A model generated the notes under the pieces. It saw only the letters and a program-made list of their open reading frames with translations. It did no database searches and had not been told where the DNA came from. Positions 36,455 through 45,933 of a stretch of 64,000 nucleotides of DNA are shown here, piece after piece; the first letter of the stretch is position 1; every line of letters starts with the position of its first letter. Position numbers and translations under genes: made by a program. The stretch is taken from positions 5,298,450 through 5,362,449 of the forward strand of contig NC_014962.1 of NCBI RefSeq assembly GCF_000186345.1, given 5' to 3'. This DNA comes from Isosphaera pallida ATCC 43644 (GTDB lineage: Bacteria > Planctomycetota > Planctomycetia > Isosphaerales > Isosphaeraceae).

Positions 36455-38986
36455 ATGACTCCTTCACCTCAACCGTTCGAGAATCGGTTGCTTCGATTCT
36501 CCGAATCTCGCGTGGGCGAGCCATCGAGCGAGTGGAGAACGGGGCCGGGATGGTCAGACGAGGGGCTTGTGGAGCTTGGCGGGGTGGAACTTCAACCGGC
36601 TGCGACCAATGGCTCTGAAACCGGTAACGGCCCGAAGCTCGCGGGCGGCGGGGCCGAACCGCTGGGGGTTCCGAGCGATCCGGGTCCAGTCCCGGCGATG
36701 GATCGGGACCGCGACGACTGGAATGCCGAACTGCCGCCTGTTCCGACTTCGATTCGCAAACCCAAGACGCGCCGCAAGAGCCGGGCGGGTCGCTCGTCGT
36801 CCGGAGACGAATCGCGCGAGTGGGGCACGGGACTTTGGCCGAGTTGGCCGCCGCGCCAGGTGGGGGACTACGAGATTCTAGGCGAGATCGCCCGCGGCGG
36901 CATGGGGATTGTCTGCAAGGCTCGTCATCGTCGTTTGGGCCGGATCGTGGCGCTCAAGATGATTGTCGCTGGCGAGTTTGCGGCCCGCTCCCAGATCCAA
37001 CGCTTTCAGGCGGAGGCTGGGGCGGTGGCGCGTCTGGACCACCCCCATATCGTCACCCTCCACGAGTACGGCGTGCAGGACGGTGTGCCGTTTTTCACCA
37101 TGAAGTTCGTGGAGGGGATCAGTCTGGCCGAACGGCTCAAGCAGGGCCCTTACGATCAACCCGAAGAGATCGCCCGGCTCGTCGCTGCTATTGCCCGGGC
37201 GGTCCACCACGCTCACCAGCGCGGTGTCCTTCACCGTGACCTCAAACCGGCCAACATCCTGCTCGACCACGAGGGACGGCCCTACGTCACCGATTTCGGG
37301 CTGGCCAAACGAATCGACGAGGATCAGGCCCCTTCCTCCCCGTCCCCCACCGAGATCGGCCACCCCGAAACGAGCGATTCCCAAGTCCCGCCCACCGACT
37401 GCGACATGGAGACGATCCCCAACCCCAGGGGAGGCTCCCGCACCCACACCGGAGCGGTTCTCGGCACGCCGGGCTTCATGGCGTTCGAGCAGGCCAGCGG
37501 CCGGATTGGCGACGTCACAATCCTGACCGACGTGCATGGTTTGGGGGCGATCCTGTACGCGGTGCTGACTGGTCAACCGCCCAACCCTGGCTCGACCACT
37601 ACGGAGATTCTGAACAATATTGAAAAGGGCCGGATCATTCCACCCTCCAAGCTCCGCGGTGGGGTGCACCGCGACCTGGAGCGGATCTGCTTGAAATGTC
37701 TGAGCCGCAACCCCGAGGATCGCTACCCTTCGGCCCTAGCGGTGGCCGAGGACCTCGAGCGGGTCGAACGGGGCGAGCCGATTTCGCTGGAATCGTCCTA
37801 CGTGGGACGCCAGGTTTGGAACTGGCTGCGACGACGCCTTCGAACAGCGGTCTGGGTGGTCGGGCTGGGAACCCTGATCGGTCTGTCCAGTCTGGCGTTG
37901 TTCGCCAAGGGACTCGTCTCTCCCTCCCTCACCACCTCGACTTCGACTTCGACGTTGACTTCGACCGCGATCCCCCTAACCCCGCTCTGGTGGCCCTCGG
38001 CTCCGCCGCCGTCTCGGATCGACCCAATTCGTCTGTTCGGGGTGGCGCTGGGATTCGTCACCCTCTTCGGTGGAGGGCTGCTCCTGGCGCGGACCACCCG
38101 TCCCCGCGACTTCGGCGAGACCACCGCCGTTGGCACCGGCGCGGGACTGATCGCCGCGCTGGTGGCCTTTGTGCTGATCATCGGTCCCACCACGTTGGCT
38201 CGGGAACTCGACACCGCAATGGCTCGACCCCACCCTTCTAGCCTCGTCGAAGGGGGGCCGAAGTGGTTTGATCCCGCGCTTGGCGAGGCGATTGGGCGGG
38301 GCTTGAGCCTCGGGTTGGCCGTCGCGCTCATCACTTATGTGCCGATCGTGTTGGTAGGAACTGTGGTCGCGGTTCGCCTCTTGGCCTCACAGCCCTCCAA
38401 GCTCAACTTGCTGATTCCCTACGCCTTTCAGGTCGCTTGGATGGGCGCACTGTTCTTGATCCCACTTGATATGATGTTCGACCCCAAGGAGTCCACGGTG
38501 GCGGTCCTGCCGGCCTGTTTGACGCTGTTGCTTGCGGTCGCGGCGATTCGGAGACGTTGGGACTGGCGGGGTCACTTGGTGGTCGGCTCGCTGGTTTTGG
38601 TGTTCGAGTCCGGCCTACGGTGGCTGGTCAACGCCAACGAACGTTGGCTTAGTTCCAACGAGGTGGAATTGATCGGCCTGATGTTCCTGCCCCTCGCGGT
38701 ACTGGCGGCCCAACACTCCTGGGCGATCCGCCGCTACATCCTATTGACCGCCACCGCCTGGGTCGCCGCGTCGCTGTGGAAGCCGCCGACTACCCCCGGC
38801 CCCCTAACCGACCTGGGCATGGCGCTGTTGGTGGTCATTCTGGGGCTGTTGTGGTTCCGGGAATGGCGTGATCCTCAGGGCGATGCCGACGCCGATGGTC
38901 AACCACCCGTACACCGCGACGCGGTGCATCACCAAGTTCCGCCGGTTTCCATCAAGGCGGACCACCGTTCAGGCTCAACGGGTTGA
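36455..38986 (+). CDS. Ser/Thr protein kinase with multi-pass membrane C-terminus
   Basis: 843 residues; ATG after GAGGGGGGA. A disordered ~130-residue N-terminus precedes the kinase domain (about 137-450): GEIARGGMGIVCKARH, VALKMI, HRDLKPANILLD (His near 260), DFGLAK and TDVHGLGAILYAVLTGQPP. In the activation segment the usual MAPEQ reads MAFEQ (Phe at residue 344), and a ~45-residue insert separates DFG from it. The C-terminal ~370 residues contain about eight or nine hydrophobic helices, an unusual anchor compared with the single helix of the glgP-linked kinase. A Thr/Ser repeat (TSTSTSTLTST) follows the first helix. Catalytic Lys, Asp and DFG are intact, so activity is likely. The membrane part may sense lipid or membrane state. 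Confidence 0.9.
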   Translation: MTPSPQPFENRLLRFSESRVGEPSSEWRTGPGWSDEGLVELGGVELQPAATNGSETGNGPKLAGGGAEPLGVPSDPGPVPAMDRDRDDWNAELPPVPTSIRKPKTRRKSRAGRSSSGDESREWGTGLWPSWPPRQVGDYEILGEIARGGMGIVCKARHRRLGRIVALKMIVAGEFAARSQIQRFQAEAGAVARLDHPHIVTLHEYGVQDGVPFFTMKFVEGISLAERLKQGPYDQPEEIARLVAAIARAVHHAHQRGVLHRDLKPANILLDHEGRPYVTDFGLAKRIDEDQAPSSPSPTEIGHPETSDSQVPPTDCDMETIPNPRGGSRTHTGAVLGTPGFMAFEQASGRIGDVTILTDVHGLGAILYAVLTGQPPNPGSTTTEILNNIEKGRIIPPSKLRGGVHRDLERICLKCLSRNPEDRYPSALAVAEDLERVERGEPISLESSYVGRQVWNWLRRRLRTAVWVVGLGTLIGLSSLALFAKGLVSPSLTTSTSTSTLTSTAIPLTPLWWPSAPPPSRIDPIRLFGVALGFVTLFGGGLLLARTTRPRDFGETTAVGTGAGLIAALVAFVLIIGPTTLARELDTAMARPHPSSLVEGGPKWFDPALGEAIGRGLSLGLAVALITYVPIVLVGTVVAVRLLASQPSKLNLLIPYAFQVAWMGALFLIPLDMMFDPKESTVAVLPACLTLLLAVAAIRRRWDWRGHLVVGSLVLVFESGLRWLVNANERWLSSNEVELIGLMFLPLAVLAAQHSWAIRRYILLTATAWVAASLWKPPTTPGPLTDLGMALLVVILGLLWFREWRDPQGDADADGQPPVHRDAVHHQVPPVSIKADHRSGSTG

Positions 38987-39057
38987 AACGAAAGCGGGGC
39001 GGGTTGGGGTGGAGGATTCTGTCTCATCCCCATCTCATCCTCATCTTTCCACTCCAC

Positions 39058-40599
39058 TCACCAGGAGGAGTTGGAGGGACGCCACGCTGCCCTCAGGAGT
39101 GTCTTGACCAAGTTGGGCGACGATGAATCGCTCGAAGGAACCGCGACCGTCCCCTCCGCTCCCGCCCCCGAGTTCAAGCCTTGGGAGGACCGGCCCGTCG
39201 CCGAAGGCGAGCTGGACCGACCGGACCGCAGCCGCTTGAGGTCGTCGGCCAACTCTCTGTAGCTTTGGTGGCGGTCCTCGGGACACTTGGCCAGCATCTT
39301 CAACACCACCCGCGACACCTCGGGATGCAACCCCGGCACCACCAGATGGGGCGGCTGCGGCGTTTTGAGCGACTGGTTGAGCAACACCTCCATGCGGGTC
39401 TCCCCGTCGATGGGCATGACGCCGGTCAGAGCCTGGTACAACGTCACACCCAGGGAGTAAATATCCGAACGATGGTCGATCGGCTCGTCGGCGGCCTGCT
39501 CAGGCGACATGTAATAGGCAGTTCCTCGTGCCGCGTCCCCCGCCGCGTTCGAGCGCGGCACGCCACCGGACAGCACCGCCAGCCCGAAATCGGTCAGCTT
39601 GGCCTGACCCGACTTGTGCATGAGAATATTCGCGGGCTTCACATCCCGATGCACCACCCCCAATCGCGCCGCTGCTTCCAACCCCGCGACCACCTGGAGC
39701 GTGATCTCTAGCGCCCGGTCGAGCTGCAAGCGCCCGCTGCGTGCGATCAGGTCCTCCAACGAGGCCCCGTCGACAAACTCCAACGCCAGAAACGGTTGGG
39801 GACGGTCGGCGAAGTCCCAGATTGTAACGATGTTAGGGTGGTTGAGTTGACCCAGCACCCCGGCTTCTTGAATGATCTCGGCCAGACCACCGCCGGGGTC
39901 GGCCACGTCGGTCCTGAGTAGCTTGACCGCCACCGGGCGGTTCAACCGGGTGTCCAGACCATAGTACACCACACCGTAACCACCTTGACCCAGCCGCTCA
40001 ACCAGAAGGTAGCGATCGGACACCAGTTGACCAATCATCGCGTCGCTGGGACGCGGCGGCTCAAATGGCGTCGCCAGGTCAGTCGAGCCGCCCGCCGAAA
40101 CCACCCGAGCCGCTTCGAGCCCGTGAAGCGGCGGCGTTGCGGCGGAGGTGGCCACCATCAGATGGCGCAGACGCTCCCAACCTTCGTCGCGGAAGGCTGA
40201 TTCCGGATCGGTCGGATCGGCGTCGGTCACGGCCGTGGTGGAGGTCGATTGGCTCGGACTCGGCTCGCTGGTGGTGGCCGTCTTCAAGTCGCCTGCTGGT
40301 TGCTCCAACGACGGCATCGAAGAGGAGATAGTCGGGGGCGCGGCCGAGGCGTTCGGACCCGATCGGCCTAGCACGGTGTCGGCTTCACTCGAAACCGGCT
40401 CCATTTCGCCCCACGACGCCGCCAACACGCGGCCCAACGCCTCGGTCTCCACCACGCCTTGACGGGCGAGGAAGACCGACAGCGCCTCCTCACCATGACG
40501 AGTCGCCCGCCACCATGATTTCAGGTCGGCGAGTTCGCCAGCCGTGAGCGATTCCGCCAACCGCAACGCATCCAGCAGCTTGGCGTCTTCGTCGTTCAT
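39058..40599 (-). CDS. Soluble Ser/Thr protein kinase with N-terminal helical domain
   Basis: 513 residues. The first ~65 residues are a helical module (LRLAESLTAGELADLKSWWR, FLARQGVVETEALGRVLA) like the short helical domains found ahead of many bacterial kinases and secretion ATPases. A disordered Ser/Thr/Ala linker follows. The kinase domain (about 200-470) has GQGGYGVVYYG, VAVKLL, HRDVKPANIL, DFGLAV, YYMSPEQA and SDIYSLGVTLYQALTG, all intact. No transmembrane helix is present, so it is cytosolic. It converges with the multi-pass kinase, 71 bases between stops. A nested dyad about 200 bases upstream may regulate it. Confidence 0.92.
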   Translation of the reverse strand: MNDEDAKLLDALRLAESLTAGELADLKSWWRATRHGEEALSVFLARQGVVETEALGRVLAASWGEMEPVSSEADTVLGRSGPNASAAPPTISSSMPSLEQPAGDLKTATTSEPSPSQSTSTTAVTDADPTDPESAFRDEGWERLRHLMVATSAATPPLHGLEAARVVSAGGSTDLATPFEPPRPSDAMIGQLVSDRYLLVERLGQGGYGVVYYGLDTRLNRPVAVKLLRTDVADPGGGLAEIIQEAGVLGQLNHPNIVTIWDFADRPQPFLALEFVDGASLEDLIARSGRLQLDRALEITLQVVAGLEAAARLGVVHRDVKPANILMHKSGQAKLTDFGLAVLSGGVPRSNAAGDAARGTAYYMSPEQAADEPIDHRSDIYSLGVTLYQALTGVMPIDGETRMEVLLNQSLKTPQPPHLVVPGLHPEVSRVVLKMLAKCPEDRHQSYRELADDLKRLRSGRSSSPSATGRSSQGLNSGAGAEGTVAVPSSDSSSPNLVKTLLRAAWRPSNSSW

Positions 40600-40978
40600 G
40601 GTCCGAGTCCATTTCTCTCAACGCGGGGACGCTTCGACTCATTCTAATCTCTCTGGCCGGAATGGCATCCCCCTCGACCCAACCGGCTCGGTTCATTCGC
40701 CTTGACCACGATCCAACCAGCGTGTGGTAACACAGTATGGACGGAGCTCGACGCCCAATCAACCTGAATGATCACTGAATTGGGGTTATTCGTAACCTAG
40801 TTAGGGTAAACCCTAGGAATGTCGTTACCCAACCGTCTTGATTCCTTGAATTGAAGGAGGATGATTAAAGAGCTTCGATTAATTGGAGCGGATTCGTGAG
40901 TTCGATGAAGGGGGTCGAATTAGAGAATCGAATCAAACGAGGTGCGGCGATCGTGGGGAGGGTCTTGGCGATCGTCGC
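40600..40978. other. Upstream region of the soluble kinase gene
   Basis: 379 bases, AT-rich around 40770-40890, without a supported gene. It holds the nested dyad listed separately and presumably the promoter of the kinase. Confidence 0.45.
40792..40828. promoter_or_regulatory. Nested dyad symmetry, possible regulatory site
   Basis: GTAAC (40792-40796) pairs with GTTAC (40824-40828), CCTA with TAGG, and AGGG (40803-40806) with CCCT (40811-40814) around a TAAA loop. It is about 200 bases upstream of the soluble kinase start and could be an operator or a transcript-end hairpin. By eye only. Confidence 0.28.
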
Positions 40979-42214
40979 TCATTCAACGGAGCGGGCGCAG
41001 CGGAAGCCCACATGGGAGGCGGCGCTGCCGGGTTCGCCCTTGCCCCGAGCGCCGGGGCGATAGCGGGTGCAATATTGATCGGTGCAAAGGAAGGAACCGC
41101 CGCGCTGGACCCGTTTGGGCACGCCGGGTTCCATCGGGTCGAAGCTGGCTAGGCGGGGTGGCCCCGACGGGTTAAGTCGGCGGTCGAACTGGTAGGCGTT
41201 GGGGTGATACCAGTCGGCGCACCATTCCCACACGTTGCCCGCCATGTCGTACAGGCCGAAGCCGTTGGGTGGGAACGATTTGACCGGAGCGGTTCGGGCA
41301 AATCCGTCCTCCTGGGAGTTCTCGTTGGGGAAGTGGCCTTGCCAGATGTTGGCCAACCAGGGCGAGCCTTCGGGCTTGAGTTCGGCTCCCCAGACGAACG
41401 GTTGGGAGACCAGACCACCACGCGCTGCGTACTCCCACTCCGCTTCGGTGGGCAATCGCTTGCCAGCCCAACGGGCGTAGGCTTCGGCGTCCTCGTAGGC
41501 GAGATGGACCGCCGGATGATCTTCGCGGCCCTCGATTGTGCTGCCTGGCCCTTCGGGATGACGCCAGCAGGCTCCCGGCGTGTAGATCCACCATCGGGTC
41601 ACGTTGTCCAGCGGCACCGGACCCGAGGGCGGCGTGAAGACGATCGAACCCGGCTGGAGTTGGTCGGGCGGCACGCCGGGAAAGTCGCGGGGGTCGAGCG
41701 GGCGTTCGGCCACTGTTTGGTAGCCGGTCGCCGCCACGAACGCGGCGTATTGACGGTTGGTCACCTCGTGTTGGTCGATCCAGAATCCGTCCACTCCCAC
41801 CCAGCGCCGTGGCTGAGCGTCCGGGAAATCCGGATCGCCTTGAAGAAACACGCCGCCGGGAATCCACACCATCCCTTCGGGCGTGGTTTGGGGGGGCATA
41901 GAGGTCGTGAACCGCACCCGCGCTCTGAGCGCCTCCGGCGTGTCGGGATCGTCGTTCAGACGGCTCAGGTTGCCAGCAGCGTGGGGGGAGATGGCAGTTT
42001 CGGGGGACGGTGGGTGCCGGTTGGTTGGTGAACCCGAGACGAGAGGGCGGGACGATTTGCTCGGTTCCGAAGACCCGACCAGCCGCCAAACCGCCACGGC
42101 GCACAGAACCAACGTCGCCAACCCCGCGACAATCGACCAACCCCTACGGACGGACGGCTGGAGATCGGTGGGGGGCGGAGAGGAAACCCGAGAGCGGCGG
42201 ACGGGCGGATTCAT
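40979..42214 (-). CDS. Formylglycine-generating enzyme (sulfatase-modifying factor), membrane-anchored
   Basis: 411 residues from the ATG at 42214 after GGGAGCG; an upstream in-frame start would add 31 residues ahead of a hydrophobic helix. A transmembrane/signal segment (IVAGLATLVLCAVAVWRLVG, about 28-47) is followed by the FGE domain (about 115-411): GMVWIPGGVFLQGDPDFPDA, DQHEVTNRQYAAFV, RLPTEAEWEYAARGG, GLYDMAGNVWEWCADW and RGGSFLCTDQYCTRYRPGAR. The Cys pair in FLCTDQYC corresponds to the copper-binding catalytic pair of true FGE, so it should oxidise the Cys/Ser of sulfatases to formylglycine outside the cytoplasm. Many FGE-fold proteins lack these cysteines; this one keeps them. It lies 123 bases after nuoN on the same strand. 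Confidence 0.87.
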   Translation of the reverse strand: MNPPVRRSRVSSPPPTDLQPSVRRGWSIVAGLATLVLCAVAVWRLVGSSEPSKSSRPLVSGSPTNRHPPSPETAISPHAAGNLSRLNDDPDTPEALRARVRFTTSMPPQTTPEGMVWIPGGVFLQGDPDFPDAQPRRWVGVDGFWIDQHEVTNRQYAAFVAATGYQTVAERPLDPRDFPGVPPDQLQPGSIVFTPPSGPVPLDNVTRWWIYTPGACWRHPEGPGSTIEGREDHPAVHLAYEDAEAYARWAGKRLPTEAEWEYAARGGLVSQPFVWGAELKPEGSPWLANIWQGHFPNENSQEDGFARTAPVKSFPPNGFGLYDMAGNVWEWCADWYHPNAYQFDRRLNPSGPPRLASFDPMEPGVPKRVQRGGSFLCTDQYCTRYRPGARGKGEPGSAASHVGFRCARSVE

Positions 42215-42337
42215 GGGACGCTCCCGGACGAGCGAACCAAAGACGAGAAGCCGAGTTGATCCTACACGCTTCAAAGCGGCTCGCGCGTCGTCGAGTGGAG
42301 TCTTCAAACCTAGTCGGATCGTTTGATCTGATTTTGC

Positions 42338-44092
42338 TTATAACTCCTTGTCCGCGGACGTGGCCACCACTGAGGTTTCGTCGGAACGCGGCGTGGAGAC
42401 CGCAACCGGGGCGGGCATCGACGGAACCGGAACATTTCGGGTCAGCGTCGGTTGATCCTCGGTCACGACCACCGGCGGGGGTGGTGGCAGGGTCCGTACC
42501 CCTAACGCGGCCGAACTCGATGGACCGGTCAGCCAGTTAGGTGCGAGTCCCAGAAAGACCGACGCCAATGCGCACACGGTCAACATCGAACACGCCCCCA
42601 GGTTGACCGGCGGCGTGGGTGTCGCTGTCGAAGCGTCGAAGTCGGCGGCGGATGGACGAATCGGGTCGCGCAGGTACATGGCAACGATCAGACGTAAATA
42701 GTAGTATGCGCCAATCGCTGCATTGAGGGCGGCGATCGCCACCAGCGTCACGAACGCGCGACTTTCCAGCCGTCCGCCCGCGGCGATCGCCGCGGCGAAG
42801 ACCTCGAACTTGCCTAGGAAGCCGAGGGTGGGCGGCAGACCGGCCAGACTCACCAGGCAGGCGGCCAATCCCAGCGCGACGCCAGGGCGACTACGGGCCA
42901 GACCGGCCAGGTCGTCGATGACGACCGGCCCCTGGGCGTCAGGAGGCGGGAGGTTGGCCGGGGTGGGACGACCAGGATGGGGAGGCGTCAGCGCCAAAAG
43001 CCCGGCGAAGAAGCCCAGGGTTGTTACGCCGTAGGCTCCCAGATAGACCAACATCGCCTCCACCCCAGTCACTTGACGGCCTGCTGAGCCATCCACGAAC
43101 GCCGCGGTCAGCCCCACCATCAGATAGCCCGCGTGCGAGATCGACGAGTAGGCCATCAGACGTTTCAGATTCGTCTGCGCCAGCGCCAGGAAGTTGCCCA
43201 CCGTCAGCGTCCCCACCGCGACCACGAACCCCAAAATAATTCCGGGGTCGCGCAACTCCGGCGCGAAGCCGAGGGTGCCGATCACGAGGCGGATCAACGC
43301 CAGCACCCCCACTGCCTTGGGAATCCACGACAGCAACGCGGTCAAAATGGTGGCGGTTCCCTGATACACGTCGGGGGCGTAGAAGTGGAACGGCACGCTC
43401 GCCAGCCGAAAGCCTAGCCCGCCCACCACGAACACCAGCGCCACGATCCCCAGCGTCGCCCCAGCCGAGCCGCCCGGCAACGCGGCCGGATCGCTCAACA
43501 ACCCGCCGATGGCCCTCAGATTGGAAACCCCAGTCAACCCATAGAGATATGCCATACCAAATAGCAGTACCGCCGAGGAGAATAGGCTCAGCAGAAAATA
43601 TTTGGTCGCGGCTTCCCGCTCCACGTCGCTCCGTCGTCCCAAAAATAGCAATAAATAGGTAGGAATGCTCACCAGTTCGAGACCCAGGAAGAGTAGGGCC
43701 AGGTCGTTGGCCGAGGCGGTGAGCATGACGCCGGTTTGGATCATGAGCAGGCTGCCGAAGAACTCGCCGGACTTGGCGTGTTCGATGCGGTCGGCGGCGA
43801 GGATGGTTAGGATCAGGCCGGTGCCGAGCAGACCCAAGCGGCTCCAGAAGGCCAGGGGGTCGTTGAGGATGGAGGCGGCGTAGTCGGGCAGGGTGACGTT
43901 GGAGGTGATCAGCAGGATCGGCAGGCAGGCCAGGAGGGCCGAGCCGGCGATTGTCGCCCAGACTGCGCGGGGCCAGGTGACGAAGGCGCACAGGGTCATC
44001 ATGACGCTTGCGACCGCCAGCAGGAACAGTTCCGGCGTCAGAATCCAGAGCGTGTTCGAGACGGTCTCGAAGACGGAGGCGGAGGGCGTCAT
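42338..44092 (-). CDS. nuoN: NADH-quinone oxidoreductase subunit N
   Basis: 584 residues, a multi-pass proton-pumping subunit of complex I with about 14 helices. Typical segments are seen: GLELVSIPTYLLLFLGRR, ATKYFLLSLFSSAVLLFGMA, FYAPDVYQGTATILTALLSW (the H-x-x-x-P-D-x-Y-E-G-like motif) and QTNLKRLMAYSSISHAGYLM. About 90 residues at the C-terminus (Pro/Thr/Val-rich, TLPPPPPVVVTEDQP) go beyond the usual ~490-residue protein. It is the last nuo gene of the minus-strand cluster, 108 bases after nuoM. Confidence 0.96.
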   Translation of the reverse strand: MTPSASVFETVSNTLWILTPELFLLAVASVMMTLCAFVTWPRAVWATIAGSALLACLPILLITSNVTLPDYAASILNDPLAFWSRLGLLGTGLILTILAADRIEHAKSGEFFGSLLMIQTGVMLTASANDLALLFLGLELVSIPTYLLLFLGRRSDVEREAATKYFLLSLFSSAVLLFGMAYLYGLTGVSNLRAIGGLLSDPAALPGGSAGATLGIVALVFVVGGLGFRLASVPFHFYAPDVYQGTATILTALLSWIPKAVGVLALIRLVIGTLGFAPELRDPGIILGFVVAVGTLTVGNFLALAQTNLKRLMAYSSISHAGYLMVGLTAAFVDGSAGRQVTGVEAMLVYLGAYGVTTLGFFAGLLALTPPHPGRPTPANLPPPDAQGPVVIDDLAGLARSRPGVALGLAACLVSLAGLPPTLGFLGKFEVFAAAIAAGGRLESRAFVTLVAIAALNAAIGAYYYLRLIVAMYLRDPIRPSAADFDASTATPTPPVNLGACSMLTVCALASVFLGLAPNWLTGPSSSAALGVRTLPPPPPVVVTEDQPTLTRNVPVPSMPAPVAVSTPRSDETSVVATSADKEL

Positions 44093-44200
44093 CGCGCGGC
44101 GATCCGAAGGGGGTTCAAGGCGGGGTCAGGGACGGGGGACGCGACCAGCTGGGGTAGTTTGGTTTTGTTGGGGTCGGACTTCACGGGGCGGAGCGGGGCT

Positions 44201-45871
44201 TCAGGGTTGAGGGTGAGGGTCGCGCAGGATCGCCACCGATGGGTCGGCGGCGGGGTCGGGCTGCGGTTTGGTAGTCGCGGGCGGTTGCGGCTCAACAGGC
44301 GGGGGAGTCTGGGTGGCCCGGGCCACCAGACGGGCGTGTTCGATTCGTTGGGCGGTCGGCACCAGCGCCGGACTCATCTTGTCCAGCACCAGCGCGGGGG
44401 CGATCCCCAGCAGGACCGTCAGCGCGGTCACCGGCAGAAAGGCGGCCAGTTCGACCGGGCTTAGGGAGCGGGACCGTTCGACCACGCGTGGGCTGGCCGG
44501 GCCGAACATCACGTTGCGGACCATGCCGATCAAGTACCACGCCCCGAGAATCATTCCCAGCGCGGCAAAGACTCCGATCGCCGCCCGATACTCGAACGCG
44601 CCCGCCAGGATCGGGAACTCGCCCACGAAGCCGTTGAGTCCCGGCAGACCGGCCGAGCCTAGCGCTGCGATGATCACGAAGACCGCTAAGGCGGGAATCT
44701 TGCTCCAAACCCCCTGCACCAGGTCCATGTCGGCGGTTTGGTAGCGTCGTTGGATCAGCGCCACGCCCAGAAAGAGCGCTGCCGAGGAGATGCCGTGGTT
44801 GACCATTTGGACGACCGCCCCGTCCAGCGCGGTGGGGTTGAGCGCGACGAGGCCCAGCACGATGAACCCCATGTGGCTTAATGAGCTGTAGGCCACCATG
44901 CTCTTGAGGTTGGGCTGAGCCAGCGCCACCAGCGCTCCGTAGAGGATTCCAACGACCGCCAGCACCGCCAGGGGTTCGGCGAAATCGACCAAGCCCAGCG
45001 GGGTCATGCCCAAATTGAACCGGATCAGGCCATAGGCTCCCAGTTTGGAGAGGCCGCCAGAGAGCAGGATCGTCACCGGAGTGGGGGCCTGGGTGTAGGC
45101 GGCCGGCAGCCAGCCGTGAAATGGCACAATCGGCGTCTTGACTGCAAACCCGGCCAAAAGCAGCAGGAACACCAAGGCTTGAGGCGTTGGTTGCAGCAGC
45201 GAGCCACCCGAGCGGTTCCAGGCCGACCAGTTGAGGTTCGAGAGGATCGCGGTCAGTTCTGGGATCGAGAAGGTCAGCGGCCGGCCCTCGCCGTACTGGT
45301 GGGCGATCGCCACCAGGGCCACCACCCCCACTAGGGTGAGAAGGCTTCCCGCCAGGGTGTATAGCACGAAGGTCACCGCTGCCTCCCGCCGCTGGGGACC
45401 GCCCCATAGACCGATCAGGAAGAAGCCGGGGATCAGGGTGAACTCGAAGAAGACGTAGAACAGCACCACGTCCAGGCTGGCGAACACTCCCATCATCCCG
45501 GCGCAGAGCATCAGCATCAGCCCGTAGTAGGCCGAGGAGCGTTCGGTGACGACCTCCCACGAGGCGAGGACCGCCGTGAGGGTCAGCAGCGGGGCCAGCG
45601 TGAAGAGCCATAGGCTGACTCCGTCCAAGCCGAAGGCGAACTGGATTTGCGCTCCCTGGCCCAGGGTGAGCCAAGGCACCCGCAGCACATGCTGATACCC
45701 CTCGGTCCCGGCGGGGAAAGTTGCCGCCAGCGTCAACGCCAGCGTCAGGCTCAACAACGTGCCGACCAAGGCCGCGGCCCGACCGCCGCCGGGCTGCGAC
45801 GAAGGCATCAGCAAGAGCCCCGCCCCAATCGCCAGCGGCACCAGGATCGTCAGCACCAACACAATCGCCAT
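44201..45871 (-). CDS. nuoM: NADH-quinone oxidoreductase subunit M
   Basis: 556 residues starting MAIVLVLTILVPLAIGAG; this ATG clears the nuoL stop, whereas an upstream in-frame start would overlap it. Proton-channel subunit of complex I. Seen: FEFTLIPGFFLIGLWGG, VKTPIVPFHGWLPAAYTQAP, LLSGGLSKLGAYGLIRFNLG and QPNLKSMVAYSSLSHMGFIV, all diagnostic of NuoM/MrpD. The C-terminus has a short Pro/Gln-rich tail (TPPPVEPQPPATTKPQPDPA) not found in model NuoM proteins. Confidence 0.96.
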   Translation of the reverse strand: MAIVLVLTILVPLAIGAGLLLMPSSQPGGGRAAALVGTLLSLTLALTLAATFPAGTEGYQHVLRVPWLTLGQGAQIQFAFGLDGVSLWLFTLAPLLTLTAVLASWEVVTERSSAYYGLMLMLCAGMMGVFASLDVVLFYVFFEFTLIPGFFLIGLWGGPQRREAAVTFVLYTLAGSLLTLVGVVALVAIAHQYGEGRPLTFSIPELTAILSNLNWSAWNRSGGSLLQPTPQALVFLLLLAGFAVKTPIVPFHGWLPAAYTQAPTPVTILLSGGLSKLGAYGLIRFNLGMTPLGLVDFAEPLAVLAVVGILYGALVALAQPNLKSMVAYSSLSHMGFIVLGLVALNPTALDGAVVQMVNHGISSAALFLGVALIQRRYQTADMDLVQGVWSKIPALAVFVIIAALGSAGLPGLNGFVGEFPILAGAFEYRAAIGVFAALGMILGAWYLIGMVRNVMFGPASPRVVERSRSLSPVELAAFLPVTALTVLLGIAPALVLDKMSPALVPTAQRIEHARLVARATQTPPPVEPQPPATTKPQPDPAADPSVAILRDPHPQP

Positions 45872-45933
45872 TGCTCGTCTCGCCTTCGGAGGGATCGGGG
45901 AAGGTTCGGCCAACCCAACGCCGGATTTGAGAT

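Noticed and set aside
37935-37975. Short tandem repeat encoding TSTSTSTLTST in the multi-pass kinase, considered as a phase-variable tract.
   Set aside because: The unit is a multiple of three and imperfect, so length change would not switch the frame.
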